A DNA stretch of 64,000 bases, taken from the NCBI RefSeq assembly GCF_023518235.1, contig NZ_CP090423.1, positions 4,357,001 to 4,421,000 on the forward strand, read 5' to 3'. Source of the DNA: Stenotrophomonas maltophilia. Its GTDB lineage: Bacteria; Pseudomonadota; Gammaproteobacteria; Xanthomonadales; Xanthomonadaceae. The translations under genes were made by a program, and so were the position numbers. This document shows positions 29,010 to 41,386 of the stretch, piece after piece. Below the pieces are notes generated by a model. That model worked only from the letters and a program-made list of their open reading frames with translations, made no database searches and had not been told where the DNA came from. How positions within the stretch are numbered: the stretch's first letter is position 1; every line of letters begins with the position of its first letter.

Positions 29010-29112
29010 GCCCCGCCGCCCGGGCGATCTGATCGGGATCAACGCGCCGACCACACCCGTTACGGCATGCTGGCCGCAGGCTGACTGGCCTCGGGGTGCA
29101 GTCGCAGTCACC

Positions 29113-29140
29113 CTTGAAACGGGGTGGGGCAACCGCATCT
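29113..29140 (+). promoter_or_regulatory. Sigma-32 (heat-shock) promoter of clpB
   Basis: CTTGAAA at 29113-29119 and CCGCATCT at 29133-29140, spaced 13 bp, match the RpoH consensus (CTTGAAA, 11-16 bp, CCCCATnT) with one mismatch in the -10. The start of transcription would fall near 29147, giving a leader of about 45 bases. Confidence 0.8.
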
Positions 29141-29190
29141 TTCCAGCATCGCCGGCGCGGGCCGGCCCTGATGACCGATGAGGTTTCGCA

Positions 29191-31776
<2,586 letters not shown>

Positions 31777-31781
31777 CCCCC

Positions 31782-31815
31782 CAACGGAGCGCTGCCTGAG
31801 CGCAGCGCTCCGTTG
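31782..31815. terminator. Hairpin after clpB
   Basis: Perfect 14-bp arms (CAACGGAGCGCTGC / GCAGCGCTCCGTTG) with a six-base loop, six bases after the clpB stop and between convergent genes. No long U tract, so termination efficiency is uncertain. Confidence 0.7.
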
Positions 31816-31850
31816 TTCGCGGGCTGCGCCGGGCCATGCCCGGCGATCAC

Positions 31851-32651
31851 TCAGAAGCGGTGCGTGTAGCCGCTCATCAGTCCGAACTGGTTCGGCTTCT
31901 GTACGATCGGGCTGTCGGCAGCGTCGCCGAGCAGGCGCGTGCCTTCGGCCGCGATGTACCAGTTGCCATTGCGACCCACGCGGTGGCTCCACTTCAGGCC
32001 GACACCCGCGCTGACCAGGCCGGCCTTCGGTTTGTGTTCGGCAAAACCGGTGCGCGCGGCCTGTTCCGGACTGACCCCGTACCAGGTCTGCATGTAGCCA
32101 CGGTTGCCGTAATCGGTGGAGACGCTGCCGCTGACCACGCCACCGGCCAGGTCGAACAGCGGCATCGTCAGATTCAGGTGCACCTGCTGGGTGGCCAGAC
32201 CGTTCTCGGCCTTGTCCTCATCCTTGCGGGTGAACTGCCAGGAGCCGCTCAGCACGGCTTCGCCCAGCGTATAACCAGCCGAGATGCCGACCAGGGGACG
32301 GGCATCGATATCGCCCATGCCGCGCAGGAAGTCGGAACCACCGAGCAGCGAATCCTTGTCCTTGCGGACGCCGCTGGCACCGACATAGGCGCGCACGCGG
32401 GTGTGCTCGCCGATGGACGTGCCCCAGCCGATGCCGCTGGTGCCCAGAAACCAGCCACCCGGCGAGGTGACATCGAAGGACAGCATGGGCGATGCCTGGT
32501 ACTCCTTGCTGCCACTGTAGCGCGGGGTCGCACCGGCGCCGGCGGCGACTTCGAAGGTCCAGTGGTCATCCTTGGCGTGGGCGATCGGGGCGGCGAACAA
32601 CGGCAGCAGGGCCAGGCAGAGCAGGGTGGGGGAACGGCGAAGCTGGGACAT
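31851..32651 (-). CDS. MipA/OmpV-family outer membrane protein
   Basis: 266 residues from the ATG at 32651, with a signal peptide (LLCLALLPLFAAPIAHA). The mature part begins WTFEVAAGAGATPRYSGSKEYQASPMLSF and ends GLMSGYTHRF with a terminal Phe, as in MipA/OmpV beta barrels. MipA scaffolds murein synthesis proteins in E. coli; OmpV relatives can be porin-like. Located just downstream of an RstAB-like two-component system on the same strand, which may control it. Confidence 0.85.
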   Translation of the reverse strand: MSQLRRSPTLLCLALLPLFAAPIAHAKDDHWTFEVAAGAGATPRYSGSKEYQASPMLSFDVTSPGGWFLGTSGIGWGTSIGEHTRVRAYVGASGVRKDKDSLLGGSDFLRGMGDIDARPLVGISAGYTLGEAVLSGSWQFTRKDEDKAENGLATQQVHLNLTMPLFDLAGGVVSGSVSTDYGNRGYMQTWYGVSPEQAARTGFAEHKPKAGLVSAGVGLKWSHRVGRNGNWYIAAEGTRLLGDAADSPIVQKPNQFGLMSGYTHRF

Positions 32652-32791
32652 GGAAACTCTCGGCAATGGGAGGAAAGCAGCGCGCGCATCCGGCGCGTGC
32701 TGCAGGGTTGCCAGCGTGGCGATACGCCGGCGACCGATCCGTCCGCAGTTGTGCGGGAGTTGTAAGCAACTGTAATCGCGCCCGTGGGCGT

Positions 32792-34081
32792 TCAGCTGGC
32801 AGCCAGCGGCCAGTGCATTTCCAGGCGCGCGCCGCCCAGCGTTGCGCGGCCGATGCGCAGCTCGCCGCCATGGCGCTGGGCGATACGGCTGACGATGGCC
32901 AGGCCCAGCCCGAAGCCACCGGTATCGCGGCTGCGGCTGTTGTCCAGGCGGGTGAACGGGCGCATCACCTTCTCGCGATCCGCTTCGGCAATGCCGGGGC
33001 CGTCGTCGTCCACGCGCAGGCAGGCGCGTCCGCCCACCCCCACCAGCGACACCTCCACCTGCGAGCGCGCATGGCGCAGGGCATTGCCGACCAGATTGCT
33101 CAGAGCCAGCTGCAGCAGGCGTGGCTCGGCCTCCACCCGCGGCAGTGCACTGGGCTGCACGCGCAGCACCAGGCCGGCACGTTCGGCATCACGGCGCGCA
33201 TCGGCCAGGCAGGCCTGCAGCCAGTCGTCGGCTTCAATCCGCTGCATCGGCTCGCCCTCGCTGGGATGCTCCAGCCGTTCGTAGGCCAGCAGTTCGCTGA
33301 CCAGCCGGTTGAGTTCGGCCAGGTCGCCGTGCAGGCCCTGTGCCAGTCGTTCACGGCGTTCGCGATCGTCACTGTCCTGCATCAGGTCCAGGCCGAAGGC
33401 CACGCGCGCGATGGGTGTGCGCAGTTCGTGCGAAATGGCATGGGTGAGGTCGCGCTGGCGCTGCACCAGTTCGGCCACGCGTGCGGCCATGCGGTTGGAG
33501 TGGTCGACAATGACCCGGATCTGCGAACGCGGCGAGACCTGCGCGCGTGCCTGCAGATCACCAGCGCCGATGCGGTCGGCATGCAGGCGCAACGCTTCGA
33601 GATCGCGCCACAGCAGGCGCACCCAGGCATACAGGCAGGCACCGACCAGCAGCAGGATGCTGAGATAGGCCGCGATGGTCATGTACGTCGTCATCTGCAC
33701 CGCGCCGGGCAGGCGCAGGTGCAGCCAGCGGCCGCCGATGCCGTCGATGGGCAGCAGCACCTGCTGGTACTGATCGCGCACGATGAAGCCATCGGCCTTC
33801 ACGGCCGCCTGTTCCTGCGCGTCGAGTGCGGGAGGTTTGTCGAGCAGGGACAGGGCGATGCCGTAGTAGGGCTGCCACTGCTGGAGGCGCTCACGCTGCT
33901 GCTCGGCATCCAGGCCGGCCAGGCCACTGCGCAGGGCGTACACCTGACCACGCACCTGCTCGACGAAAACGCGATCCTGCACCGGCGTGTAGAGGCCGTC
34001 CAGAAGGTGGTTGAGGAAGAATACCGACACCAGGAAGCAGGCTCCGGTCACGAACCAAAGCCACAGGAACAGCCGCTTCAT
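32792..34081 (-). CDS. Sensor histidine kinase (RstB-like)
   Basis: 429 residues. N-terminal membrane segment (LFLWLWFVTGACFLVSVFF), a periplasmic domain of about 115 residues, a second membrane segment (TIAAYLSILLLVGACLYAW), HAMP linker, H box AISHELRTPIARV with phosphoacceptor His218, and an ATPase domain with N box (LSNLVGNALRHA), DDGPGIAE and GFGLGLAIV. Its ATG overlaps the regulator stop by four bases. The architecture resembles RstB; the signal sensed is unknown. Confidence 0.9.
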   Translation of the reverse strand: MKRLFLWLWFVTGACFLVSVFFLNHLLDGLYTPVQDRVFVEQVRGQVYALRSGLAGLDAEQQRERLQQWQPYYGIALSLLDKPPALDAQEQAAVKADGFIVRDQYQQVLLPIDGIGGRWLHLRLPGAVQMTTYMTIAAYLSILLLVGACLYAWVRLLWRDLEALRLHADRIGAGDLQARAQVSPRSQIRVIVDHSNRMAARVAELVQRQRDLTHAISHELRTPIARVAFGLDLMQDSDDRERRERLAQGLHGDLAELNRLVSELLAYERLEHPSEGEPMQRIEADDWLQACLADARRDAERAGLVLRVQPSALPRVEAEPRLLQLALSNLVGNALRHARSQVEVSLVGVGGRACLRVDDDGPGIAEADREKVMRPFTRLDNSRSRDTGGFGLGLAIVSRIAQRHGGELRIGRATLGGARLEMHWPLAAS

Positions 34082-34815
34082 TCCGACCAGGCCGCGGGAT
34101 TGAACTGGTAGCCACGGCCCCACACGGTCTTGATCCGACGTGGTTCGCGTGCGTCGTCGCCGAGCTTGCGGCGCAGCTTGCCGATGCAGACGTCGACGCT
34201 GCGGTCCAGGCCATCGAAGCCGATGCCGCGCACCGCCTGCAGGATCTGGTCGCGTGACAGGATCTGGCCGGGCTGGCTGGCCAGCAGCCACAGGATCTCG
34301 AATTCGGTGGTGCCCAGCTCGACCGGTTGGCCATGCAGCTGTACTTCGCGCTGCATGCGGTCGATCAGCAGTTGCCCATGCATCAGCCGGCACGGCGTGC
34401 CGGTGTTGCTGCTGCCGTGGCGGCGGCGCAGCAGGGCGCGCAGGCGGGCCAGCAGCAGGCGCGGCTCGATCGGCTTGTGCACGTAGTCATCGGCGCCCGA
34501 TTCCAGGCCCAGCACCTGCTCGATATCGTCCTCGCAGGCGGTCAGCATCAGGATCGGCACATCGGAGAAGCTGCGGATCTGCCTGCACACGTCGATGCCA
34601 CCCAGGCCGGGCAGCATCAGGTCCAGCACCACCAGCTCCGGCGCCTGCTGGCGGCAGGCCGCGCCGGCCAGGTCGCCACGGGCCACGTGCTGCACCGCAA
34701 AGCCATGTTCGCCCAGGTAGTCGCTGACCAGCTCGGCCAGGCGGCGGTCGTCTTCGACAAGCAGCACCGGGGTGGGCGAGCTGTGGTTGGGGGTGGTCCA
34801 GGGCAATGGCTGCAT
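34078..34815 (-). CDS. OmpR-family response regulator (RstA-like)
   Basis: 245 residues from the ATG at 34815 (MQPLPW). The receiver domain has acidic pocket E21/D22/D23 and phosphoacceptor D65 (LVVLDLMLPG); the C-terminal winged-helix DNA-binding domain includes LGTTEFEILWLLASQPG and the VDVCIGKLRRKL recognition region. Stop overlaps the kinase start by four bases, a standard two-component operon. The N-terminal 16 residues before the receiver are longer than usual. Targets unknown; the adjacent MipA/OmpV gene is an obvious candidate. Confidence 0.9.
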   Translation of the reverse strand: MQPLPWTTPNHSSPTPVLLVEDDRRLAELVSDYLGEHGFAVQHVARGDLAGAACRQQAPELVVLDLMLPGLGGIDVCRQIRSFSDVPILMLTACEDDIEQVLGLESGADDYVHKPIEPRLLLARLRALLRRRHGSSNTGTPCRLMHGQLLIDRMQREVQLHGQPVELGTTEFEILWLLASQPGQILSRDQILQAVRGIGFDGLDRSVDVCIGKLRRKLGDDAREPRRIKTVWGRGYQFNPAAWSE

Positions 34816-34995
34816 GAGTAGGGCTTCCGTGCCCGGGCAGGAGCGCCCGGCGGCGCAGCCTAGCAACGGCCCATGACGGCTGCCTGTATCGCGGCCAACC
34901 TGATAACCGGCGGTACGTACGTCATCGCCAGTGGCTCTCAGTGCCAGACCGTGGCTGGCCTATGGTGGCGGTTTCCCCGGATGGAGCCTGGTGCA

Positions 34996-36282
34996 ATGAG
35001 CGACCCGCAGTGGCAACTGGAAACCCTGGCCGTGCACGGCGGCTACCGTCCCGACCCGACCACCCGCGCGGTGGCGGTGCCGATCTACCAGACCGTGGCG
35101 TATGCGTTCGATGACACCCAGCACGGCGCCGACCTGTTCGACCTGAAGGTGCCGGGCAACATCTACACGCGCATCATGAACCCCACTACCGACGTGCTGG
35201 AGCAGCGTCTGGCTGCGCTGGAAGGCGGCGTCGGCGCGTTGGCGCTGGCCTCTGGGCAGGCGGCGATCACCTACGCGATCCAGACCATCGCCGAAGCCGG
35301 TGACAACATCGTCGCCTCCAGTGCGTTGTATGGGGGCAGCCTCAACCTGCTGGCGCACACGTTGCCGCAGTACGGCATCCAGGCGCGCTTCGCTGATCCG
35401 TCCGATCCGTCCGCGTTCGCCGCGCTGATCGACGCGCGCACCAAGGCGGTGTTCGTCGAATCGATCGGCAACCCGCGCGGCAACGTCACCGACATCGCCG
35501 CGATCGCCGAGGTCGCCCATGCTGCGGGTGTGCCACTGATCGTCGACAACACCGTGGCCACGCCGTTCCTGCTGCGCCCGTTCGAGCACGGCGCCGACAT
35601 CGTGGTGCATTCGTTGACCAAGTACCTGGGCGGCCACGGCAACAGCCTCGGCGGTGCGATCATCGACTCCGGCCGCTTCGACTGGACGGCACAGCCCCAG
35701 CGCTTCGCCCGCCTCAACCAGCCCGACCCCAGCTACCACGGCGTGGTCTACACCGAAGCCCTGGGCCCTGCCGCCTACATCGGCCGCGCGCGCGTGGTGC
35801 CACTGCGCAATACCGGTGCGGCGCTGTCGCCGTTCAATGCGTTCCTGATCCTGCAGGGCATCGAGACCCTGGCCCTGCGCATGGAGCGGATCAATGCCAA
35901 TGCGCTGGCCGTCGCGCAGTACCTGCAGGCGCATGACAAGGTTGCCTGGGTGCGCTACGCGGGATTGGCCGACGATCCCGAGCATGCCGCCGCGCAGCGC
36001 TACCTCGGTGGTCACGGCTCGGGCGTACTGACCTTCGGCCTGCCCGGCGGCCGTGAAGCCGGCGCGCGCTTCCTCGATGCCCTGAAGCTGTTCACCCGCC
36101 TGGTCAACCTGGGTGATGCGAAGTCACTGGCCACCCATCCGGCGTCCACCACCCATCGCCAGCTGGACGCGGCCGAGCTGGCCAAGGCCGGCGTCAGCGA
36201 GGACACCGTGCGGCTGTCGATTGGCATCGAGCACATCGGTGACCTGCGTGCGGATCTGGAGCAGGCGCTGGCCGGCGCCTGA
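34996..36282 (+). CDS. metY: O-acetylhomoserine/O-succinylhomoserine sulfhydrylase-type PLP enzyme
   Basis: Cys/Met metabolism PLP-dependent enzyme, 428 residues from the ATG at 34996. N terminus WQLETLAVHGGYRPDPTTRAVAVPIYQTVAYAF, PLP contacts YTRIMNPTTDVLEQRLA and LIVDNTVATPFLLRP, and the PLP lysine in VVHSLTKYLGGHG. The length and the long RTKAVFVESIGNPRGNVTDI/QPDPSYHGVVY segments are characteristic of O-acetylhomoserine sulfhydrylase (MetY) rather than the shorter MetB/MetC. It probably forms homocysteine from sulfide. Followed by a strong terminator. Confidence 0.88.
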   Translation: MSDPQWQLETLAVHGGYRPDPTTRAVAVPIYQTVAYAFDDTQHGADLFDLKVPGNIYTRIMNPTTDVLEQRLAALEGGVGALALASGQAAITYAIQTIAEAGDNIVASSALYGGSLNLLAHTLPQYGIQARFADPSDPSAFAALIDARTKAVFVESIGNPRGNVTDIAAIAEVAHAAGVPLIVDNTVATPFLLRPFEHGADIVVHSLTKYLGGHGNSLGGAIIDSGRFDWTAQPQRFARLNQPDPSYHGVVYTEALGPAAYIGRARVVPLRNTGAALSPFNAFLILQGIETLALRMERINANALAVAQYLQAHDKVAWVRYAGLADDPEHAAAQRYLGGHGSGVLTFGLPGGREAGARFLDALKLFTRLVNLGDAKSLATHPASTTHRQLDAAELAKAGVSEDTVRLSIGIEHIGDLRADLEQALAGA

Positions 36283-36302
36283 TAGCCGCGCGCTTGGAGC
36301 AT

Positions 36303-36420
36303 ATCGCTACAGGCGATCACCACCGGCCACGCGATGCGCTACGGTGGAACTGCCTCTCCAAGGCGTGGCAACGTGGCGATCCAGATCCCCGGTCGATGCG
36401 GGTCGACCGGGGATTTTTTT
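36303..36420 (+). ncRNA. Candidate structured RNA or 3' UTR after metY
   Basis: Three consecutive paired segments: ATCGC/GCGAT (36303-36317), GCCACGC at 36326-36332 with GCGTGGC at 36363-36369, and the terminator hairpin at 36385-36414 followed by seven T. No clear promoter lies upstream, so it may be the processed 3' end of the metY transcript rather than a separate small RNA. Confidence 0.3.
36385..36420 (+). terminator. Intrinsic terminator of metY
   Basis: Perfect 12-bp arms ATCCCCGGTCGA/TCGACCGGGGAT, six-base loop, followed by TTTTTTT. The strongest intrinsic terminator in the window. Confidence 0.92.
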
Positions 36421-36426
36421 GTTTCC

Positions 36427-36467
36427 GGGGTCAGATCCGTTCTCCTGTGGAGAACGGATCTGACCCC
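36427..36467. repeat. Long inverted repeat of the GGGTCAGATC family
   Basis: Perfect 19-bp arms (GGGGTCAGATCCGTTCTCC and its reverse complement) with a three-base loop. Same outer sequence as the copies at 38569 and, degenerate, at 1165; the inner part of the stem differs between copies while still pairing. Confidence 0.85.
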
Positions 36468-36494
36468 ATGTGCCGACGGTCGGCATCAATCCTG

Positions 36495-36584
36495 GTAGAT
36501 CCACGCCATGCGTGGATGGATCACCATCGGAATCGAACATTCCGACAGTTCATCAAACAGCATCCACGCATGGCGTGGATCTAC
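36495..36584. repeat. Two SMAG-type palindromes in opposite orientation
   Basis: 36495-36517 begins GTAG with ATCCACGC/GCGTGGAT; 36562-36584 is the reverse orientation ending CTAC. Confidence 0.75.
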
Positions 36585-36586
36585 TG

Positions 36587-36720
36587 CAGATCGCAGGAAT
36601 CTGTCGAAGGCGGGGTGGGTCCGGTTGCGGGAGTGTCCGCGGCATGGATGCCGCGGCCAAGCCCCCAGGGACGGGTTTACGGCGTCTCCCGCTACCGGAC
36701 CCGCCGCGCCATTCCACGGA
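36587..36720. repeat. Structured ~130-bp dispersed repeat, copy A
   Basis: Starts with a small hairpin CAGAT/ATCTG, then a long outer arm at 36609-36633 that pairs, with three mismatches, to 36686-36710, enclosing an inner perfect hairpin CCGCGGCAT/ATGCCGCGG (36637-36656). The second copy is at 55840-55980. Stems differ between copies by compensating changes. Confidence 0.8.
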
Positions 36721-36796
36721 ATGCCAGCTTTTGCTTTTGCCGTTGCCGTTGCCGTTGTTTCGGCAGGGTGCAGGGCGCAGCCCTGCCGCACCACCC

Positions 36797-38494
36797 TCAC
36801 ACCACCGGGATGCTGTGCTGCCCCAGATTCCGGTACGGCGGTGTGGACATGATCATCTCCGCCAGCGAATAGGCCAGCTCGCGCTCGGCCATCACCGTGC
36901 CATCGGCACCATGCTCCAGCAGATGCTTCACTTCGGCATCGCTGTGCGCGCGCGCCAGCAGGGTCAGGTCCGGATTGATCGCGCGCAGCTTGGCCAGCGC
37001 CTCACCGGCCTCCAGCGGCTGCGGAATGGCCAGCACTGCAATCTTGGCGCGCTCCGGGTGGGCCTCGGCCAGCACCCGGTCGGCGGCGGCACTGCCGCGG
37101 ATTGCCGCCAGGCCCCTGGCGTGCGCCTGTTCGACATGTTCCTTGTTGTCATCGATCACCAGCACCGGCACGCCGCGATCACGCAGCACCTGCGCCAGCT
37201 CGCTGCCGACCCGGCCGTAACCGATCACGATGGCATGGTCATGCAGGTCGCGCGAGGGGCCGGTCGCCTCTTCGGGCTCGGCGGCCTGGGGCGACTGCTC
37301 CTGCTTGGCCTGCCAACGGTCGAGCAGGCCGAACACCAGCGGATTGAGCATGATCGAGACCAGCGCGCCAGCGAGCACCAGCGATTGCCCTTCCTTCGGC
37401 AGGATCTGCAGCGCTACGCCAAGGCCGGCGATGATGAAGGCGAACTCACCGATCTGCGCCAGGCTGGCCGAGATGGTCAGCGCGGTGCTGGTCGGGTGGC
37501 CAAACGCACGCACGATGAAGAACGCGGCCGCCGACTTGCCGAACATGATGATCAGCACCGTGGCCAGCACCTGCCACGGGTGCTGGACGAGGATGTTGGG
37601 GTCGAACAGCATGCCGACCGAGACGAAGAACAGCACCGCGAACGCATCACGCAACGGCAGCGAATCGTGCGCGGCCTTGTGGCTCAGCTCCGATTCGTTG
37701 AGCAGCATGCCGGCGAAGAACGCGCCCAGTGCGAAGGACACACCGAACAGCATGGCCGAACCGAACGCCACGCCCAGCGCGATCGCCAGCACCGACAGGG
37801 TGAACAGTTCGCGCGAACCGGTACCGGCGATGCGCTCAAGGATCCACGGAATGACCCGGCGGCCGACCACCAGCATCACCGCCACGAACAGGCCCAGCTG
37901 CACAAAGGTCCAGCCGATGTCGGCCAGCACGCTGCCCAGCGAATGCGATTCCTTGGCCGCATCGGGGCCGAACACGCCGGCCAGCACCGGCATCATCACC
38001 AGTGCCAGTACGCAGGCCAGGTCTTCCACGATCAGCCAGCCGACTGCGATCTTGCCGCGCATGGTTTCCAGCAGGCGCCGTTCTTCCATCGCCCGCAGCA
38101 GCACCACGGTACTGGCGGTGGCCAGCGAGAAACCGAAGATCACGCCATGCAGGGCCGGCCAGCCCATCAGCCAGGCCACGCCCCAGCCAAGCAGGGTGGC
38201 CACGGCGATCTGGCCGATGGCACCGGGAATGGCGATGGCCTTGACCGCCATCAGGTCCTTCAGCGAGAAGTGCAGGCCAACACCGAACATCAGCAGCATC
38301 ACGCCCAGTTCGGCCAGCTGGTTGGCCAGTGCCTGGTCGGCGACGAAGCCGGGGGTGAATGGGCCTACGCAGATGCCAGCAACCAGGTAACCGACCAGGG
38401 GAGACAAGCGGAGCTTGTTGGCCAGCGCGCCGAAGATGAAGGCGAGCCCCAGGCCAACGGCCACGATGTTGATCAGGTCGGTGTCATGGTGCAT
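36797..38494 (-). CDS. ybaL: YbaL-type cation:proton antiporter (CPA2, Kef-like)
   Basis: Monovalent cation:proton antiporter-2 family protein, 565 residues from the ATG at 38494 (a GTG two codons upstream is also possible). The membrane domain has about 12 spans and very close similarity in recognisable blocks to E. coli YbaL: NKLRLSPLVGYLVAGICVGP, LMFGVGLHFSLKDLMAVKAI, SFALGAFFAGMLLNESELSH and SLAQIGEFAFIIAGLG. The C-terminal half is an RCK/TrkA-N nucleotide-binding domain (AIVIGYGRVGSELAQVL). YbaL is thought to be a regulated K+/H+ antiporter; the physiological role is uncertain. Confidence 0.9.
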   Translation of the reverse strand: MHHDTDLINIVAVGLGLAFIFGALANKLRLSPLVGYLVAGICVGPFTPGFVADQALANQLAELGVMLLMFGVGLHFSLKDLMAVKAIAIPGAIGQIAVATLLGWGVAWLMGWPALHGVIFGFSLATASTVVLLRAMEERRLLETMRGKIAVGWLIVEDLACVLALVMMPVLAGVFGPDAAKESHSLGSVLADIGWTFVQLGLFVAVMLVVGRRVIPWILERIAGTGSRELFTLSVLAIALGVAFGSAMLFGVSFALGAFFAGMLLNESELSHKAAHDSLPLRDAFAVLFFVSVGMLFDPNILVQHPWQVLATVLIIMFGKSAAAFFIVRAFGHPTSTALTISASLAQIGEFAFIIAGLGVALQILPKEGQSLVLAGALVSIMLNPLVFGLLDRWQAKQEQSPQAAEPEEATGPSRDLHDHAIVIGYGRVGSELAQVLRDRGVPVLVIDDNKEHVEQAHARGLAAIRGSAAADRVLAEAHPERAKIAVLAIPQPLEAGEALAKLRAINPDLTLLARAHSDAEVKHLLEHGADGTVMAERELAYSLAEMIMSTPPYRNLGQHSIPVV

Positions 38495-38568
38495 CGGCAC
38501 TCGCAGGAAATCGGGGGTGTCCCGATTTTCACCGATGAGGCCAGATACGGCAAACCTTAAATGCGAAT

Positions 38569-38610
38569 GGGGTCAGATCCCTTTTCCCGCAGGAAAAGGG
38601 ATCTGACCCC
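38569..38610. repeat. Long inverted repeat of the GGGTCAGATC family
   Basis: Perfect 19-bp arms (GGGGTCAGATCCCTTTTCC and its reverse complement) around a four-base loop, 74 bp upstream of ybaL and downstream of the second TonB-dependent receptor. Confidence 0.85.
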
Positions 38611-38617
38611 ACCAGGG

Positions 38618-38643
38618 AGTTGCCGGCCAGCGGCCGGCACTAC
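38618..38643. repeat. SMAG-type palindrome
   Basis: TGCCGGCC/GGCCGGCA arms ending CTAC, just after the receptor stop codon. Confidence 0.75.
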
Positions 38644-38661
38644 CGAAGCGCCGGGCCCTGC

Positions 38662-41049
<2,388 letters not shown>

Positions 41050-41386
41050 CGGGATGGGGCTCCGGTTGGCGGGGGTGGCACCGGAATCGACATCACGGGG
41101 GTGAGGCGGACGGCGGTTGTTGCGGTGCGCAATACAGGAATTAACGGGATATTCAGTGCCTGTCAAATGCCGGTCATCGGAAAAAACGTTGCAGCAGCAA
41201 CCATTTAGCCGTGGCCGGCACTGACCTGGGGAGGGGGCCCGGGACGCGCGCGGTGAGGACGTGGGAGAGAGGAACGTCGGCCGCCGCGCATCCCGGGGCG
41301 CGTCAAGTATTCGTTAACGCTAGAATTGCGTCGCAGGAACAGTGCTCACCAGCACATTCCATCCGGTTATATGGACCCCACCCCCG
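41050..41386. other. Divergent intergenic region TonB receptor / ABC-F gene (337 bp)
   Basis: No gene seen. Holds the receptor promoter (41139-41166), a small GTTGC/GCAAC hairpin near 41190, and a TAGAAT -10-like hexamer at 41321-41326 about 60 bp before the ABC-F start. Confidence 0.6.
41139..41166 (-). promoter_or_regulatory. Candidate sigma-70 promoter of TonB receptor copy 2
   Basis: On the minus strand a perfect TTGACA (41166-41161), 16-bp spacer, then TTAATT (41144-41139). The -35 is exact; the -10 is weak. Confidence 0.45.

Larger units (their letters stand above)
36283..36796. other. Repeat-rich gene-free region metY / ybaL (514 bp)
   Basis: No gene. In order: a structured stretch ending in the metY terminator (36303-36420); a long perfect inverted repeat (36427-36467); two SMAG palindromes; one copy of the ~130-bp structured repeat (36587-36720); three tandem GCCGTT units (36739-36756); and a hairpin GCAGGGC/GCCCTGC (36770-36786) near the ybaL stop. 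Confidence 0.8.

Noticed and set aside
36739-36756. Three tandem GCCGTT units as a possible phase-variable repeat
   Set aside because: Only three units, not in a coding region or placed in a promoter spacer.
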